Below, in pieces: positions 8,835 to 17,602 of a DNA stretch of 64,000 nt. Source of the DNA: JBLHKW01 sp047618565 (GTDB taxonomy: Bacteria > Planctomycetota > UBA1135 > GCA-002686595). The stretch lies in NCBI GenBank assembly GCA_047618565.1, contig JBLHKW010000001.1, positions 1 to 64,000 of the forward strand. Direction: 5' to 3'. Each line of letters begins with the position of its first letter. The first letter of the stretch is position 1. The notes beneath the pieces were generated by a model, which was given only the letters and a program-made list of their open reading frames with translations, had not been told where the DNA came from and searched no databases. Both the position numbers and the translations under genes were made by a program.

Positions 8835-9952
8835 CTCGCCTGCTGCAGAAGCGCAACGACGTCCAGCTCGGTGCGCCTTCCGTCTTCGATCGTGACGAAG
8901 AACTCGGGCCCGTCACCATCGCGCGTCTTGGTGCGGATGAGGTAGGTCCCGGGCGGAACGTCGACGCGCATCGGGCGTTCGTCATTTTCGCCGCGTCGGT
9001 TCGGGACGCGCCGCACCAGCTGTCCGCTCTGGGTCAGGATCTCGTAGGGCAGGTGCGGGTAGTAGTAAATGCCGCCGTCGTAGATGGCCTCGGTCTCGGT
9101 GAAGACCAGCAGTGTGCCGTGCTCTCGCTCGCCGGGCGTGCTGCGGACGGCGCCGACGACTCTGCGCCCGACGAACCGCTGCATCACGACGTTCTGGCCG
9201 GCCACGGTCTGTGTCCACTGGACGAATGCCTCGACGACCGGATTGCCGTGTCTCCAGAGCAGGTAAAGTGGCCGGGAGATCGGGTAGTCGAGGCTGCTGA
9301 CCGAGGGCGATTCACCGGCGATCCTGATCGCCCGCGCTCCAATCTCCGGGTCGAGCAACGACATGCTGAGGTGGCCGATCCCGCCGGGGCTCGAGCTGAC
9401 AGCGGCGGCCATGGCCCCGTCAGGTCTGATCTGGTGACAGCCGGAATAGGTGGCCGATCCGAGAACCAGCGAGCGGAACACCTCGCGCGTCGCGGATTCG
9501 GGCGCCACGATGTACGGCATGACGGCCAGATCGGGACCGCCGACCTCGCTCCACGACTGGATCTCGCCGCTGAAAATTCCTCGCAGCTGCTCCATGGAGA
9601 GTTCGGTGACGGGGTTCTGCGCCGATACGAGGACGGCTATCGCATCCCGGCCGATGAGCGTGGCGACCACATCCTGTTCCAGTGTGGCCTGCGCCGGCAT
9701 GCGCGCGAGGCCGGCCAGGTCCGCTTTGCCCGCGAGGATCGCGAGTTCTCCGCCGTGGCTCTCGGGTGCGGTGTCGATCAGAAAATCGATCGCGCCGTAC
9801 GCGCCTTCCGCATCATGCAGGAAGCCAGCCACGGTCGACGACCCGATGTACTCGACCGTGCCGGACGGTCGTTCCGGTGTCTGTACGCAGGCCAGGAGAG
9901 GCTGGAGCGCGAGTAGCCCGAGCGCCATGGGGAACCTTGAGTGGAGCATCAT
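8831..9952 (-). CDS. PstS-like phosphate-binding lipoprotein with extra C-terminal domain
   Basis: 373 residues. The N terminus has a lipobox-like LLAC. Residues about 30-265 match PstS-type periplasmic binding proteins: a signature near the start (EYIGSSTVAGF), the AVLVSAQNPVTELSMEQLRGIFSGEIQSW region, and ESATREVFRSLVL. Residues about 275-373 form a beta-rich extension with no clear family match. No pstCAB transporter genes are adjacent. Instead it overlaps the porin gene by 4 bases. It may be a phosphate or oxyanion sensor or capture protein rather than a transporter subunit. Confidence 0.75.
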   Translation of the reverse strand: MMLHSRFPMALGLLALQPLLACVQTPERPSGTVEYIGSSTVAGFLHDAEGAYGAIDFLIDTAPESHGGELAILAGKADLAGLARMPAQATLEQDVVATLIGRDAIAVLVSAQNPVTELSMEQLRGIFSGEIQSWSEVGGPDLAVMPYIVAPESATREVFRSLVLGSATYSGCHQIRPDGAMAAAVSSSPGGIGHLSMSLLDPEIGARAIRIAGESPSVSSLDYPISRPLYLLWRHGNPVVEAFVQWTQTVAGQNVVMQRFVGRRVVGAVRSTPGEREHGTLLVFTETEAIYDGGIYYYPHLPYEILTQSGQLVRRVPNRRGENDERPMRVDVPPGTYLIRTKTRDGDGPEFFVTIEDGRRTELDVVALLQQAR

Positions 9953-10094
9953 CGTTAGAGCTTGAGGCTAGGGGCTCGATTTGAGGCGATCAAGTGCGTC
10001 CGGCCCCGGGTTGCGGACCTGTTCGGATAGGGGGCCGGAATACTGCGTAGGACGGTGAAGGCGGGGCGGGCGGATCCGGCTGTCGCCGACGGAC

Positions 10095-10301
10095 TCACTT
10101 CCCCGTGAGCAGCAACACCGCACGCAGGGTCAAGCGGCCGCCGAGTTCCAGGGCGAAGGACTCGATCGTGAACCTGCCGCCGCAGAAGGGGCAGGTCATG
10201 GGCTCGTCGACCGGCGCGCGTGCCGAACGGGGTGATGCGACGGCTACGGCCAGCAGGCAGGTGGTGGCGAGCGCGGCAAGGGTGTGCGGTAGGCGGGTCA
10301 T
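10095..10301 (-). CDS. Small secreted CxxC protein
   Basis: 68 residues starting at MTRLPHTLAAL. The first 29 residues look like a signal peptide ending at SARA. The mature part contains CPFCGGRF, a single CxxC pair that could bind zinc or heme or form a disulfide, and then a short hydrophobic tail. No family is recognised. The gene lies divergent to recN with about 155 bases between starts. An earlier ATG exists upstream, but the extension has no signal-peptide features. Confidence 0.5.
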   Translation of the reverse strand: MTRLPHTLAALATTCLLAVAVASPRSARAPVDEPMTCPFCGGRFTIESFALELGGRLTLRAVLLLTGK

Positions 10302-10456
10302 GGGGCGGGTACCTCGGTAATCGATGATAACCAGAGGCGTCGGAGACGGCAATGGGAGCGCCTGAAACGGGTCGAGAGGCGCTTTGTCAGCCGAACTCGT
10401 ATTGATTCGCCTTCTGCTTGAAACCGCCGTGGGGGACATGAGATCCTCACCTGGCC

Positions 10457-12229
10457 ATGCTGATCGAACTGGCTATCAAGGACCTGGTCCTCATCGAACG
10501 CGCTGTGCTCGAATTCGGGCCCGGCCTGAATGTGATCACGGGCGAGACCGGCGCCGGCAAGAGCCTGCTGCTGGATGCCCTGGAGCTGCTGCTCGGGCGC
10601 CGCGCGAAGGGCAATCGGGCGCACGCGAGCCTGGTGCGCAAGGGCGCGGACAGAGCGAGTGTCGAGGGCCGCTTCATGCTCCCTGCCGGCGGCTACAGCG
10701 ATCTGGTGCGCGGCTGGTTGAGCGAGAACCTCTCCGATTGCCTGGACGATTCCTGCGAGGACCCCGGAGCGGAGATGGAGCTGATCCTGGCGCGCACCAT
10801 CGGATCCGATGGTCGTTCCCGTGCGCATGTGAACCACCGTCCGGTGACCCAGCGTGCCATACGTGAGCTCTCGGCCCTGATGGTCGAGGTCCACGGTCAG
10901 CATGATCATCAGCGCCTCTTCGAGACCTCCGAGCAGCTGCGCTTGATCGATACCTTCGGCGGGCTCGATGGTGTTCTGGAAGGTTATCGCGAACATCGCC
11001 TGCGCTGGTTGAGCCTGGTCGAGCAGGTCGACGAGTACGAGACCGGTGAGGCGGAGCGCTTGCAGCGTCTCGACTACCTCCGCTTTCAGGCGGGGGAGTT
11101 CGCGGACGTCGAGCCGTCGCTCGAGGATCACGAAACCCTGCTCGAGGAGCGCGCCACCCTGCGCCACGGGGGCGAGCTGCGCGAACAGCTGGGTGGGCTC
11201 GCCAGTCGCCTTTCGGGTTCCGATGGATCCTCCGGCGCGGCACTCGATATCGTGCGCGAGGCAGAGGGTGTGGTCGGCCGATGGGCCGAGCGCCTCGAGG
11301 ATCTCAAGGGGCCCGCGGCGGCCTTGTCCCAGGCGAGTGCCTACCTCGAGGAGGCCTCGGTATCCGTCGAGCGTTTCCTCTCGGGCATCGATCAGGATCC
11401 GGATCGCCTGGATCAGGTCGAGGATCGGCTCGACGTGCTCGAACGGCTGCAGCGCAAGCACCGTACCGACATGGCCGGGCTCGTGGCGCGCCGTGCGCAG
11501 GTGACCGAGGAGCTGGAGGCACTCGAGCGGGCGACCGACGATCGCGCTGGCCTGGTGGCCAAGCTGGCGCTCGCCCGCGAAGCTCTCGAGGAGTCGGGCA
11601 GGCGGCTTGGCAAGGCGCGCCGAGCCCTGACGAAGCGCCTCGAACGCGCGGTAAAGGAGGGACTCGGGCACCTCGGACTCGAGCAGGCTCGCTTCTCCAT
11701 CGAATACGTGGCGTCGCATCTCGGTGATGCTGCCGACGAGGTCACGGACACACGCCGTGTCGATCGCCGACATTTTGCGCCGCACGGGCTCGAGCGTGTC
11801 GAGTTCTTGCTCGCGGCCAATCCCGGGGAGGACCCGCAGCCGCTACGGGCAGTGGCTTCTGGCGGTGAAGCGGCGCGCATCATGCTGGCCCTGCGCGGAG
11901 CCCTCGCGGTCAAGCGCTCGACGCCCACGCTGATCTTCGATGAGGTCGATGCCGGTGTCGGAGGCCGACTGGGGCCGCGCGTTGGCGCGCACCTGCGAGA
12001 TCTTGGTGAACACCACCAGGTCCTGTGTGTGACGCACCTGGCTCCGATTGCCGCCGTAGCCAGGCGACACATCCGGGTCCGCAAGACGGTCAGCGACGGT
12101 CGCACGCGCACCGTGATCACGCCCCTGAAGGGTGCCGCGCGTGTGGGCGAGATCGCCGACATGATCGCCGGCGGTGGCAAGACCGCGACGGCGCGCGCGG
12201 AAGCCGAGCGCCTCCTCAAGAACGCCTGA
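10457..12229 (+). CDS. recN: DNA repair protein RecN
   Basis: 590 residues, a full-length SMC-like repair ATPase. Walker A is GETGAGKS near residue 31, followed by ALELLLGRR. A long coiled-coil region runs from about 160 to 370, and the C-terminal half carries the SGGEAARIMLAL signature and Walker B (LIFDEVDAGVGG). RecN holds and tethers double-strand breaks for RecA-dependent repair. The start is preceded by an upstream ATG in another frame; the ATG at 10457 begins the conserved MLIELAIKDLVLIE. It is usually part of the SOS regulon, but I saw no clear LexA box. Confidence 0.95.
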   Translation: MLIELAIKDLVLIERAVLEFGPGLNVITGETGAGKSLLLDALELLLGRRAKGNRAHASLVRKGADRASVEGRFMLPAGGYSDLVRGWLSENLSDCLDDSCEDPGAEMELILARTIGSDGRSRAHVNHRPVTQRAIRELSALMVEVHGQHDHQRLFETSEQLRLIDTFGGLDGVLEGYREHRLRWLSLVEQVDEYETGEAERLQRLDYLRFQAGEFADVEPSLEDHETLLEERATLRHGGELREQLGGLASRLSGSDGSSGAALDIVREAEGVVGRWAERLEDLKGPAAALSQASAYLEEASVSVERFLSGIDQDPDRLDQVEDRLDVLERLQRKHRTDMAGLVARRAQVTEELEALERATDDRAGLVAKLALAREALEESGRRLGKARRALTKRLERAVKEGLGHLGLEQARFSIEYVASHLGDAADEVTDTRRVDRRHFAPHGLERVEFLLAANPGEDPQPLRAVASGGEAARIMLALRGALAVKRSTPTLIFDEVDAGVGGRLGPRVGAHLRDLGEHHQVLCVTHLAPIAAVARRHIRVRKTVSDGRTRTVITPLKGAARVGEIADMIAGGGKTATARAEAERLLKNA

Positions 12230-12304
12230 CGGCGGGTCCGGGTTACGGGAAATACGGGGGCTGTACAAGTTACGGCGCGTTGTGCTGCCCGGACTCCGTA
12301 TTCC

Positions 12305-12907
12305 TCATTCGGCCGGGACCGTGTTCCAGATGCGCTCGATGTCGTCCATCCGGAGGGTTACTACAGCCCAGATTCCGAGCGGCACGAGGAAGAACAGGCT
12401 GGCCTCGCGCTCGACGCTGGTGAGGCGCTGGAAAAGTTCGTGCGACGCCGGGGTCGAGAGGATCGAAGGCAGGTCTGCGTTGATACGCGGCCTGGCCTGG
12501 AGCATCTGGATGATCGAGAGGGCCAGGCGCGCGCCGACGAAGACCTGGGTCAAGAGCGCCGTCAGCAAGGCCGCGCGCAACCGTCGGCGCCAGACGATCG
12601 GAGTTGCCAGTGCCAGCGCGATGCCGCAGACCGTCGGTAGATAACCACGGTTTCTGCTGCTGAATGGGAAGCGCGTCGCGTGGCGTCCATCGGGTCTAAC
12701 AATGATGGCCGAGTCCATGCTGTGCCCCGCTTTCCTGGTCTTGATGCGTACCTCGAAGTTCGAGCCGACGCCCTGAACCGCGGCGTTGGCCGTGCCACGC
12801 AGCGCGCGGCCATACGCGTTGCCGAGCCCGGATAGCGGGGAGAGCAGGATCCAGGCGAACAGGCCTGTCAGCGCGGCGAAGCGCACGACCAGCCAGGCTC
12901 TTCTCAT
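12305..12907 (-). CDS. Exosortase-linked membrane protein
   Basis: 200 residues. The start at 12907 gives an ATGA overlap with the stop of the upstream exosortase-like gene, so the two are coupled. One membrane segment near the N terminus is followed by a periplasmic loop of about 60 residues, then three more hydrophobic segments (about 88-105, 113-135, 170-190). No catalytic motif or known family was recognised. Position and membrane topology suggest a companion of the sortase-like enzyme; this is inferred from the gene pair alone. Confidence 0.6.
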   Translation of the reverse strand: MRRAWLVVRFAALTGLFAWILLSPLSGLGNAYGRALRGTANAAVQGVGSNFEVRIKTRKAGHSMDSAIIVRPDGRHATRFPFSSRNRGYLPTVCGIALALATPIVWRRRLRAALLTALLTQVFVGARLALSIIQMLQARPRINADLPSILSTPASHELFQRLTSVEREASLFFLVPLGIWAVVTLRMDDIERIWNTVPAE

Positions 12908-13455
12908 CGAGCGGCGCCGGGCTTGGGTAGCAACCAGGTCACCCACGCCATCCAGCAGAGCATTGCGAGACAGATGAGTGCCATGGGCCAGGTGAAGTGG
13001 TGCGCCTGCTGGAAGTGGTCGGGCAGGTAGACACCGATCAGGTAGAGCGACGAGATGCGCACGAGGTTGGCAACCAGGATGACGCTCGTTCCCAGCAGGA
13101 GGCCCTGGAGCTTGGAGCGTATCGGGCCCGGGAATGCCAGTACAGCGGCCGCGAGGATCGACGCGGGCGCGAGCCCGTCGCAGCCGCGGCGTACCTCGAT
13201 GGCGAGCTCCGTGGACAGCAAGGTCGATCCGTCGACATTCACGTCATGGCCGATCGCCTGCAGCAGCATCGAGCTCACCCGTGCGCTCAGGTGCAGGTAC
13301 CCCTGGAAGAGGTCACTAGGGGAGATCACGTACAGGATCAGGAGCTGGAACAGGCCCACCAGCACGAGGAAGCCGACGATGAAGCGCAGGATCGGGCTGC
13401 GGCGCGCGGGCGCGGTTCCTTCCTCGGGTCCTTGATCGTGGGTTGATTGCTGCAT
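12904..13455 (-). CDS. Exosortase/archaeosortase family transpeptidase
   Basis: 183 residues with several membrane segments. The three active-site residues of exosortases are in place: Cys in EVRRGCDGL, Arg in VANLVRISSL, and His in HHFTWP. These enzymes are thought to cut proteins carrying a C-terminal PEP-CTERM-like signal and transfer them to a new anchor in the cell envelope. The protein is shorter than many bacterial exosortases and lacks an EpsI fusion. No protein in the window ends in an obvious PEP-CTERM tail (motif, membrane helix, basic residues), so its substrates must lie elsewhere or carry a different signal. Confidence 0.8.
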   Translation of the reverse strand: MQQSTHDQGPEEGTAPARRSPILRFIVGFLVLVGLFQLLILYVISPSDLFQGYLHLSARVSSMLLQAIGHDVNVDGSTLLSTELAIEVRRGCDGLAPASILAAAVLAFPGPIRSKLQGLLLGTSVILVANLVRISSLYLIGVYLPDHFQQAHHFTWPMALICLAMLCWMAWVTWLLPKPGAAR

Positions 13456-13685
13456 GACGCGTCGGATTCCGTCCTTGGGCGGCTCGGTGATGCCGGGGCG
13501 GCGAACTCGCCTTAAATGGAGACCTCCCCGGTCCGCGAATTTAGCTCACGGTACGGGGAGGGCAAGAGTCAGGCAGCCACGGTTAGTACATCTGGGTGGT
13601 TCTCTCCTAGAAGTCAGGGCTGCCAGAAGGTGATAGTGGCACGGAATCATCGATCGTGCAATGGAGAGTCGCCAGGGAGGCTCCA

Positions 13686-13694
13686 GGGGGGGGG
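13686..13694. repeat. Nine-G homopolymer
   Basis: A run of nine G bases lies between orn and the exosortase gene. It is followed within 35 bases by a GGCCGC-type hairpin. It could slip during replication, but no coding frame crosses it. Confidence 0.5.
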
Positions 13695-13732
13695 CGGCAC
13701 CAGGAGGGCCTGGAGGCCGCCTGGGCGGCCGG

Positions 13733-14278
13733 TCAAACGCCGAAACTACGGGCCCGATAATGGGCCAGTTCCGCGATCGATTCACGAATGTCGTCCATGG
13801 CCCGGTGGGCACCCTTCTTGACCGGGGCGGCGGAGTGCACGGCCGGTTGCCAGTGCCGGATCAGCTCCTTCACGGAGGATACGTCGACGATCCTGTAGTG
13901 CAGGTGTCCGTCGATCCGGGGCCAGTAGCGCGCGACGAAACGGCGATCCTGCCAGATGGAATTGCCCGCCAGCGGAGCCGTGTTCGGATCGGTGTGCTCG
14001 GCGAGGAATGCGAGGATCTGCTCCTGGGCGTCGCTCTCGCTGATCGTCGACCGGCGTACCTGCTCGGTGAGCCCGGAGGCCCCGTGGTGCTCGGTGTTCC
14101 ACTCGTCCATCCCCGCGAGCAACTCATCGCTCTGGTGCACTACGAGTTCGGGCCCGGTCGCGACATCGGCCAGGTCCCAGTCTGTCAGGAGGACCGCTGC
14201 CTCGATGATTCGCTCGCGCTCCGGATTCAGACCGGTCATCTCCAGGTCCATCCATACGATCAGATCGGGTCTTGCCAT
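13733..14278 (-). CDS. orn: Oligoribonuclease
   Basis: 181 residues, the normal length. It is a DEDDh 3'-5' exonuclease that degrades 2-5-nt RNA and pGpG in the cytoplasm. The motifs are all present: ExoI D11-x-E13 (WMDLEMTGL), ExoII (NSIWQDRRF), and ExoIII with H and D (KKGAHRAMDDI). The gene stands alone, divergent from the secreted module-protein gene at 14502. The region downstream carries a GGCCGC hairpin but no T-tract. Confidence 0.95.
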   Translation of the reverse strand: MARPDLIVWMDLEMTGLNPERERIIEAAVLLTDWDLADVATGPELVVHQSDELLAGMDEWNTEHHGASGLTEQVRRSTISESDAQEQILAFLAEHTDPNTAPLAGNSIWQDRRFVARYWPRIDGHLHYRIVDVSSVKELIRHWQPAVHSAAPVKKGAHRAMDDIRESIAELAHYRARSFGV

Positions 14279-14388
14279 TGGGGTGTGAGCGGAGTGTCAG
14301 CAGGCGTGCGGTTCAGGGGGCGCAGAGGCGCGCGTCGAGGCTCGCGCGCGAGGGGATCCTAACGTCTCAGGTCCGGATCGACAGTGTC

Positions 14389-14411
14389 GCCGGCCGAGCC
14401 CCTCGGCCGGC
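14389..14411. promoter_or_regulatory. Perfect 10-bp-stem hairpin upstream of a secreted-protein gene
   Basis: GCCGGCCGAG and CTCGGCCGGC flank a three-base loop. It lies about 90 bases before the start at 14502 and about 110 bases upstream of orn on the other strand. There is no T-tract, so it may act in the 5' leader or as a protein-binding palindrome rather than as an intrinsic terminator. Confidence 0.4.
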
Positions 14412-14501
14412 ACCGATGGGCACTGGCAGGGGAGGCCCGCAGGTGGTCCACTGGAGGGAGCGCAACGCCCTGCCAGACCCACGCCCCTCGATCGGCCCTT
14501 C

Positions 14502-15833
14502 ATGTTCCAGAGTTCGACCTCGCAGTTTCTTCGCCCGGCCAGCGTGCTCGCTCTGGCCGTCATGCTCGCGACCCCGCCCGCAGCCGGGGCGCCGGTCCAG
14601 GGACACGGGGGCGAGCGACGCATCCTCTTCGTGCGCGGCGGGGCTGGTTCCGGGGGCTTTCTCGAGGGCGGCGCGGACGAGCAACTTTGCGACATCGATG
14701 ATTTCAGCGTCGCGCCGGGGAATCACGGCTACGGCGAGCTGGCCGAGATCCTGCGCGCCGACGGCTTTGTCGTCGAGCAGGTCATCGAGCAGGACTCCCC
14801 GGAAGGCCCCGTACACCTGGCGGGGCTCGACCTGGCCCAGGTGTCCGTGCTGGTGCTGGGGTCCAACAACGCGACCTACAGCTCGTCCGACATGGCCCGA
14901 CTGGCCCGCTTTGTGTGGGCCGGCGGTGGAGTCCTCATCGCCTCCGACGCCAACTGGGGCAGCGGTTGGGGCGACGCGCCGAGTTCGGATCAGACCTTCC
15001 TGAACTCCTTCGACATGGTCGTGAATCAGGATCGTGGAACCTACGTCCTGCGCCGTTCCTCGGGCGACTTCGTGATCGGGGGGGTCGACCGGGGCAACCA
15101 CCCGATCCTGCGCGGGGTCGACGGCATGCTGGGAACGGCCGACGACGTCAACGTGATCGACGGAGAGGGCGTCTCACCCTTCACCGTCACGGACCTGCTG
15201 CCTGGCGTCGAGCCGACGGTGCTGGTGTGTGCCAAGGGCACCATCCGGGTGAACGACAATCCGGCAGGTGGGTCCACGCGCAATGCGACGGTCGATGACG
15301 GCGCCCTCGTGGTGGCCGGTTTCGGCGCGGGGCGCGTGGCCGGGCACTTCGATCGGAACACGTTCTTCAACCTCAACGGTGCCGGCACGTCGTTGCACCG
15401 TTTCGACAACGCCCGTTACGCGCGCAGCCTGTTCAAGTGGCTGGCGGGTCCGCCCGTGGGGAACTTCGGTCAGGGCAAGTTGAGCTCGAGTGGGCAGCGG
15501 CCATTGCTCGGAGCTCGCGGGGCTCCGAGCCCATCGGCCACGCACTTCGAGATCGTCGTCCAGCAGGCTGTTCCGAACAAACCGGGACTCTTCATCCACG
15601 GCTCGGGTTACGCCGACCGCCCCTTCCAGGGCGGATCGCTCTTCGTCTCGCACCTGAGGCGATTGCCGTTGCTGCACGTGGACCCGGACGGCAAGGCCGT
15701 CCAGCCCTTCGGCGTCAGCGCGGCCATGGTGGGCACGCAGCGCTACTTCCAGTTCTGGTATCGCGACCTCAACGACCCGGCCGGCTTTGGCTCGGGACTC
15801 TCCAACGCCCTGCGCGTAGCGTTCGTCCCCTGA
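14502..15833 (+). CDS. Secreted ThuA/GATase-like protein with degenerate C-terminal FQFWYRD module
   Basis: 443 residues with a signal peptide ending near AAGAPV. Residues about 40-310 form a flavodoxin/GATase-like fold: RRILFVRGG, LDLAQVSVLVLGSNNATYS, GGGVLIASDANWG, DDGALVVAGFGAGRVAGHFDRNTF. This pattern fits proteins that build a ThuA- or DUF4350-like domain. Residues about 310-443 match the shared C-terminal module by PGLFIHGSGYADRPF, FQFWYRD and LSNALRVAFVP, but the usual leading YC and GDGFRCVGG are lost. The function is unknown; extracellular location is likely. Confidence 0.7.
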   Translation: MFQSSTSQFLRPASVLALAVMLATPPAAGAPVQGHGGERRILFVRGGAGSGGFLEGGADEQLCDIDDFSVAPGNHGYGELAEILRADGFVVEQVIEQDSPEGPVHLAGLDLAQVSVLVLGSNNATYSSSDMARLARFVWAGGGVLIASDANWGSGWGDAPSSDQTFLNSFDMVVNQDRGTYVLRRSSGDFVIGGVDRGNHPILRGVDGMLGTADDVNVIDGEGVSPFTVTDLLPGVEPTVLVCAKGTIRVNDNPAGGSTRNATVDDGALVVAGFGAGRVAGHFDRNTFFNLNGAGTSLHRFDNARYARSLFKWLAGPPVGNFGQGKLSSSGQRPLLGARGAPSPSATHFEIVVQQAVPNKPGLFIHGSGYADRPFQGGSLFVSHLRRLPLLHVDPDGKAVQPFGVSAAMVGTQRYFQFWYRDLNDPAGFGSGLSNALRVAFVP

Positions 15834-15860
15834 TCAGGACCGGTCGCGCGCGCTACCGGC

Positions 15861-17078
15861 CTACTCGCCCGCGCCGTCTGCGCGGCCGTACAGCACCCCG
15901 TGCAGCCTTGGATTGCGCTCACGCAGCTCGACCTCGGGTCGCGCAAGCTTGTGGATGCTCTGCGGGTAGACGACCTCGGTGTGGACCTCATGCACGAAGT
16001 AATGGGGCTTCGCGATGATGCGTGGCACGGTCCAGGTCGAGGTGTCGGTCGGGTTGTAGTAGATCGAGGCGACGCGCACATGATCCAGGGTCAGGTTCCG
16101 GCGCAGCGCGTCCTTCAGTTGCAGTAACACATCGTTGACGACCTGTCCGCTTCGGAAAGTGGTGTCGATGATCAGGATCTTGTGGCTGCGCTGGATGCGC
16201 TCGACCAGGTACTGGATGCCGATGATGTCCGTGCGGTAGCTGCTGCGTGTCTGGGCCGTGTTCAGACTGATGTGATCCGGCGGATGGATGTCCGGGTCCT
16301 TCTTCTGGTGGTACCGGTAGAGCTCATGCACGGGCAGGCCCGCATGGATGCCGCCGGGCCAGAGCGCCACGAGGAAGTCCGGCTGGAACGACCGGTCGGC
16401 GACGATGCTGGACCCGAGCCGGATCGCATCCAGGAGTAGGTCGTGCGCGGACGGGGTCAGGGGACCCTTGCTCCCATCGATCTCTGGCGGCACTGGCGCG
16501 GGCCCGTGCAACAGGCTCCAGATGGCCGCGTCCTTCTGCCTGATGCGTTCGTCCTCGGGGTCATCCGCCCGCACGAGATCGCAGAGCTCGTGCGGATAAT
16601 CGATCCACACGTCGCCCGTCAGATCGTGGAGTGTGATCAGGGGCAGGTCGTCCGTCTCCACCCGTTCGGGTTTGCGATGAACGGTTGCTATGCGGATGTC
16701 CCGAGGCGCGTTGGCGCGCGCGCGTTCTCGAAGCGTCTCCACGACGCGCCGGATAGTGTTCCCGGATTCGAAGACGTCGTCGACAATGAGTAGCCCATCC
16801 TCCGGGCAGACCACGTCGATCACGTGATCAAGGCCCTTGACCACCACCTCTCCACGCTGGTTCACGCCGGTGTAGGACTCCGTCGCGATGGTGGTGTGAT
16901 TCAGGAAGACACCGCGCGAGCGGAAGTAGGCGTCCACGCCGAGCCCGACGGGCGCGCCACCGCGCCAGATGGAGATCACGTGCTTGGGGCGGAACCCGGT
17001 TTCGTAGACCTTGCGTCCGAGCGCGAAGGTGTCGACCAGGAAGTCGTCCGGGCGGATGTGCTGGAATCGGGTGCTCAA
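15861..17078 (-). CDS. Tandem phosphoribosyltransferase-domain protein
   Basis: 405 residues from a TTG at 17078 (residues STRFQHIRPDDF follow). Earlier ATG starts would overlap the divergent CoA-binding gene, and the weak upstream Shine-Dalgarno makes this start uncertain. Domain 1 (about 1-175) has the PRPP loop DGLLIVDDVFESGNTI and resembles hypoxanthine/guanine- or pyrR-like phosphoribosyltransferases. Domain 2 (about 195-405) repeats the fold, with HKILIIDTTFRSGQVV where the acidic pair is reduced to ID. It may bind but not catalyse. The substrate is undetermined. Confidence 0.7.
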   Translation of the reverse strand: MSTRFQHIRPDDFLVDTFALGRKVYETGFRPKHVISIWRGGAPVGLGVDAYFRSRGVFLNHTTIATESYTGVNQRGEVVVKGLDHVIDVVCPEDGLLIVDDVFESGNTIRRVVETLRERARANAPRDIRIATVHRKPERVETDDLPLITLHDLTGDVWIDYPHELCDLVRADDPEDERIRQKDAAIWSLLHGPAPVPPEIDGSKGPLTPSAHDLLLDAIRLGSSIVADRSFQPDFLVALWPGGIHAGLPVHELYRYHQKKDPDIHPPDHISLNTAQTRSSYRTDIIGIQYLVERIQRSHKILIIDTTFRSGQVVNDVLLQLKDALRRNLTLDHVRVASIYYNPTDTSTWTVPRIIAKPHYFVHEVHTEVVYPQSIHKLARPEVELRERNPRLHGVLYGRADGAGE

Positions 17079-17183
17079 GGCGTCGTGCCGACAGCGGCTC
17101 TCGTCGGGGAGTCTGCTCCATCCGGCCGGCTTCCTCGACGGCTTTCTGTGGATCCATGGGTCGAGCCCGAGCAGACTGAGCCC

Positions 17184-17585
17184 ATGGATGAGCAGCTGGC
17201 AATAAAGGAATTTCTGGCGGGACGGGTGTTTGCCGTGGTCGGCGCGTCGCGCGATCGTTCCAAGTACGGGAACAAGGTGCTGCGCTGTTACCTGCAGAAC
17301 GACCGGGTCGCCTGGCCGGTGCACCCGCGCGAGGCAGAGATCGAGGGGATCGAGTGCAGCCCGGACCTGGCTTCATTGCCCGAGTCCGTCTCCGGTATCT
17401 CCGTCATCACGCCGCCGTCCGTGACCGAGGACGTCGTCGAGCAGGCTGCGCGGGCCGGCATCGGGCGCATCTGGATGCAGCCCGGCGCGGAGAGCCCGGC
17501 CGCTGTCGAGCGCGCCCGCGAACTCGGGTTACACGTGATCCACGGTGGGGCCTGCCTACTGGTGGCCCTGGGGTTTCGAGAATAA
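17184..17585 (+). CDS. CoA-binding protein (YccU-like)
   Basis: 133 residues, a single Rossmann-type CoA-binding domain as in the YccU family. The N-terminal glycine-rich loop is FAVVGASRDRSKYGNKVL; conserved CoA_binding elements VHPREAEIEG, SVITPPSVTEDVVEQAARAG and WMQPGAESPAA follow. Such proteins may act as small CoA-ligand sensors, but the biological role is unclear. The gene is divergent from the phosphoribosyltransferase gene and is followed 17 bases later by an SDR gene, with which it may be co-transcribed. Confidence 0.85.
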   Translation: MDEQLAIKEFLAGRVFAVVGASRDRSKYGNKVLRCYLQNDRVAWPVHPREAEIEGIECSPDLASLPESVSGISVITPPSVTEDVVEQAARAGIGRIWMQPGAESPAAVERARELGLHVIHGGACLLVALGFRE

Positions 17586-17602
17586 CGGGCGGGGACAAGA
17601 TC

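Noticed and set aside
7512..8945. Long plus-strand open reading over the porin gene
   Set aside because: It is the complement of a porin with signal peptide, strands and terminal Phe. The plus reading has no domain, and high GC makes such antisense readings common.
10298..11785. Long minus-strand reading across recN
   Set aside because: recN is unambiguous, with Walker motifs and full length.
13686..13694. Nine-G tract as a phase-variation switch
   Set aside because: It lies in a non-coding stretch with no promoter element recognisable next to it; similar tracts occur elsewhere in this GC-rich sequence.
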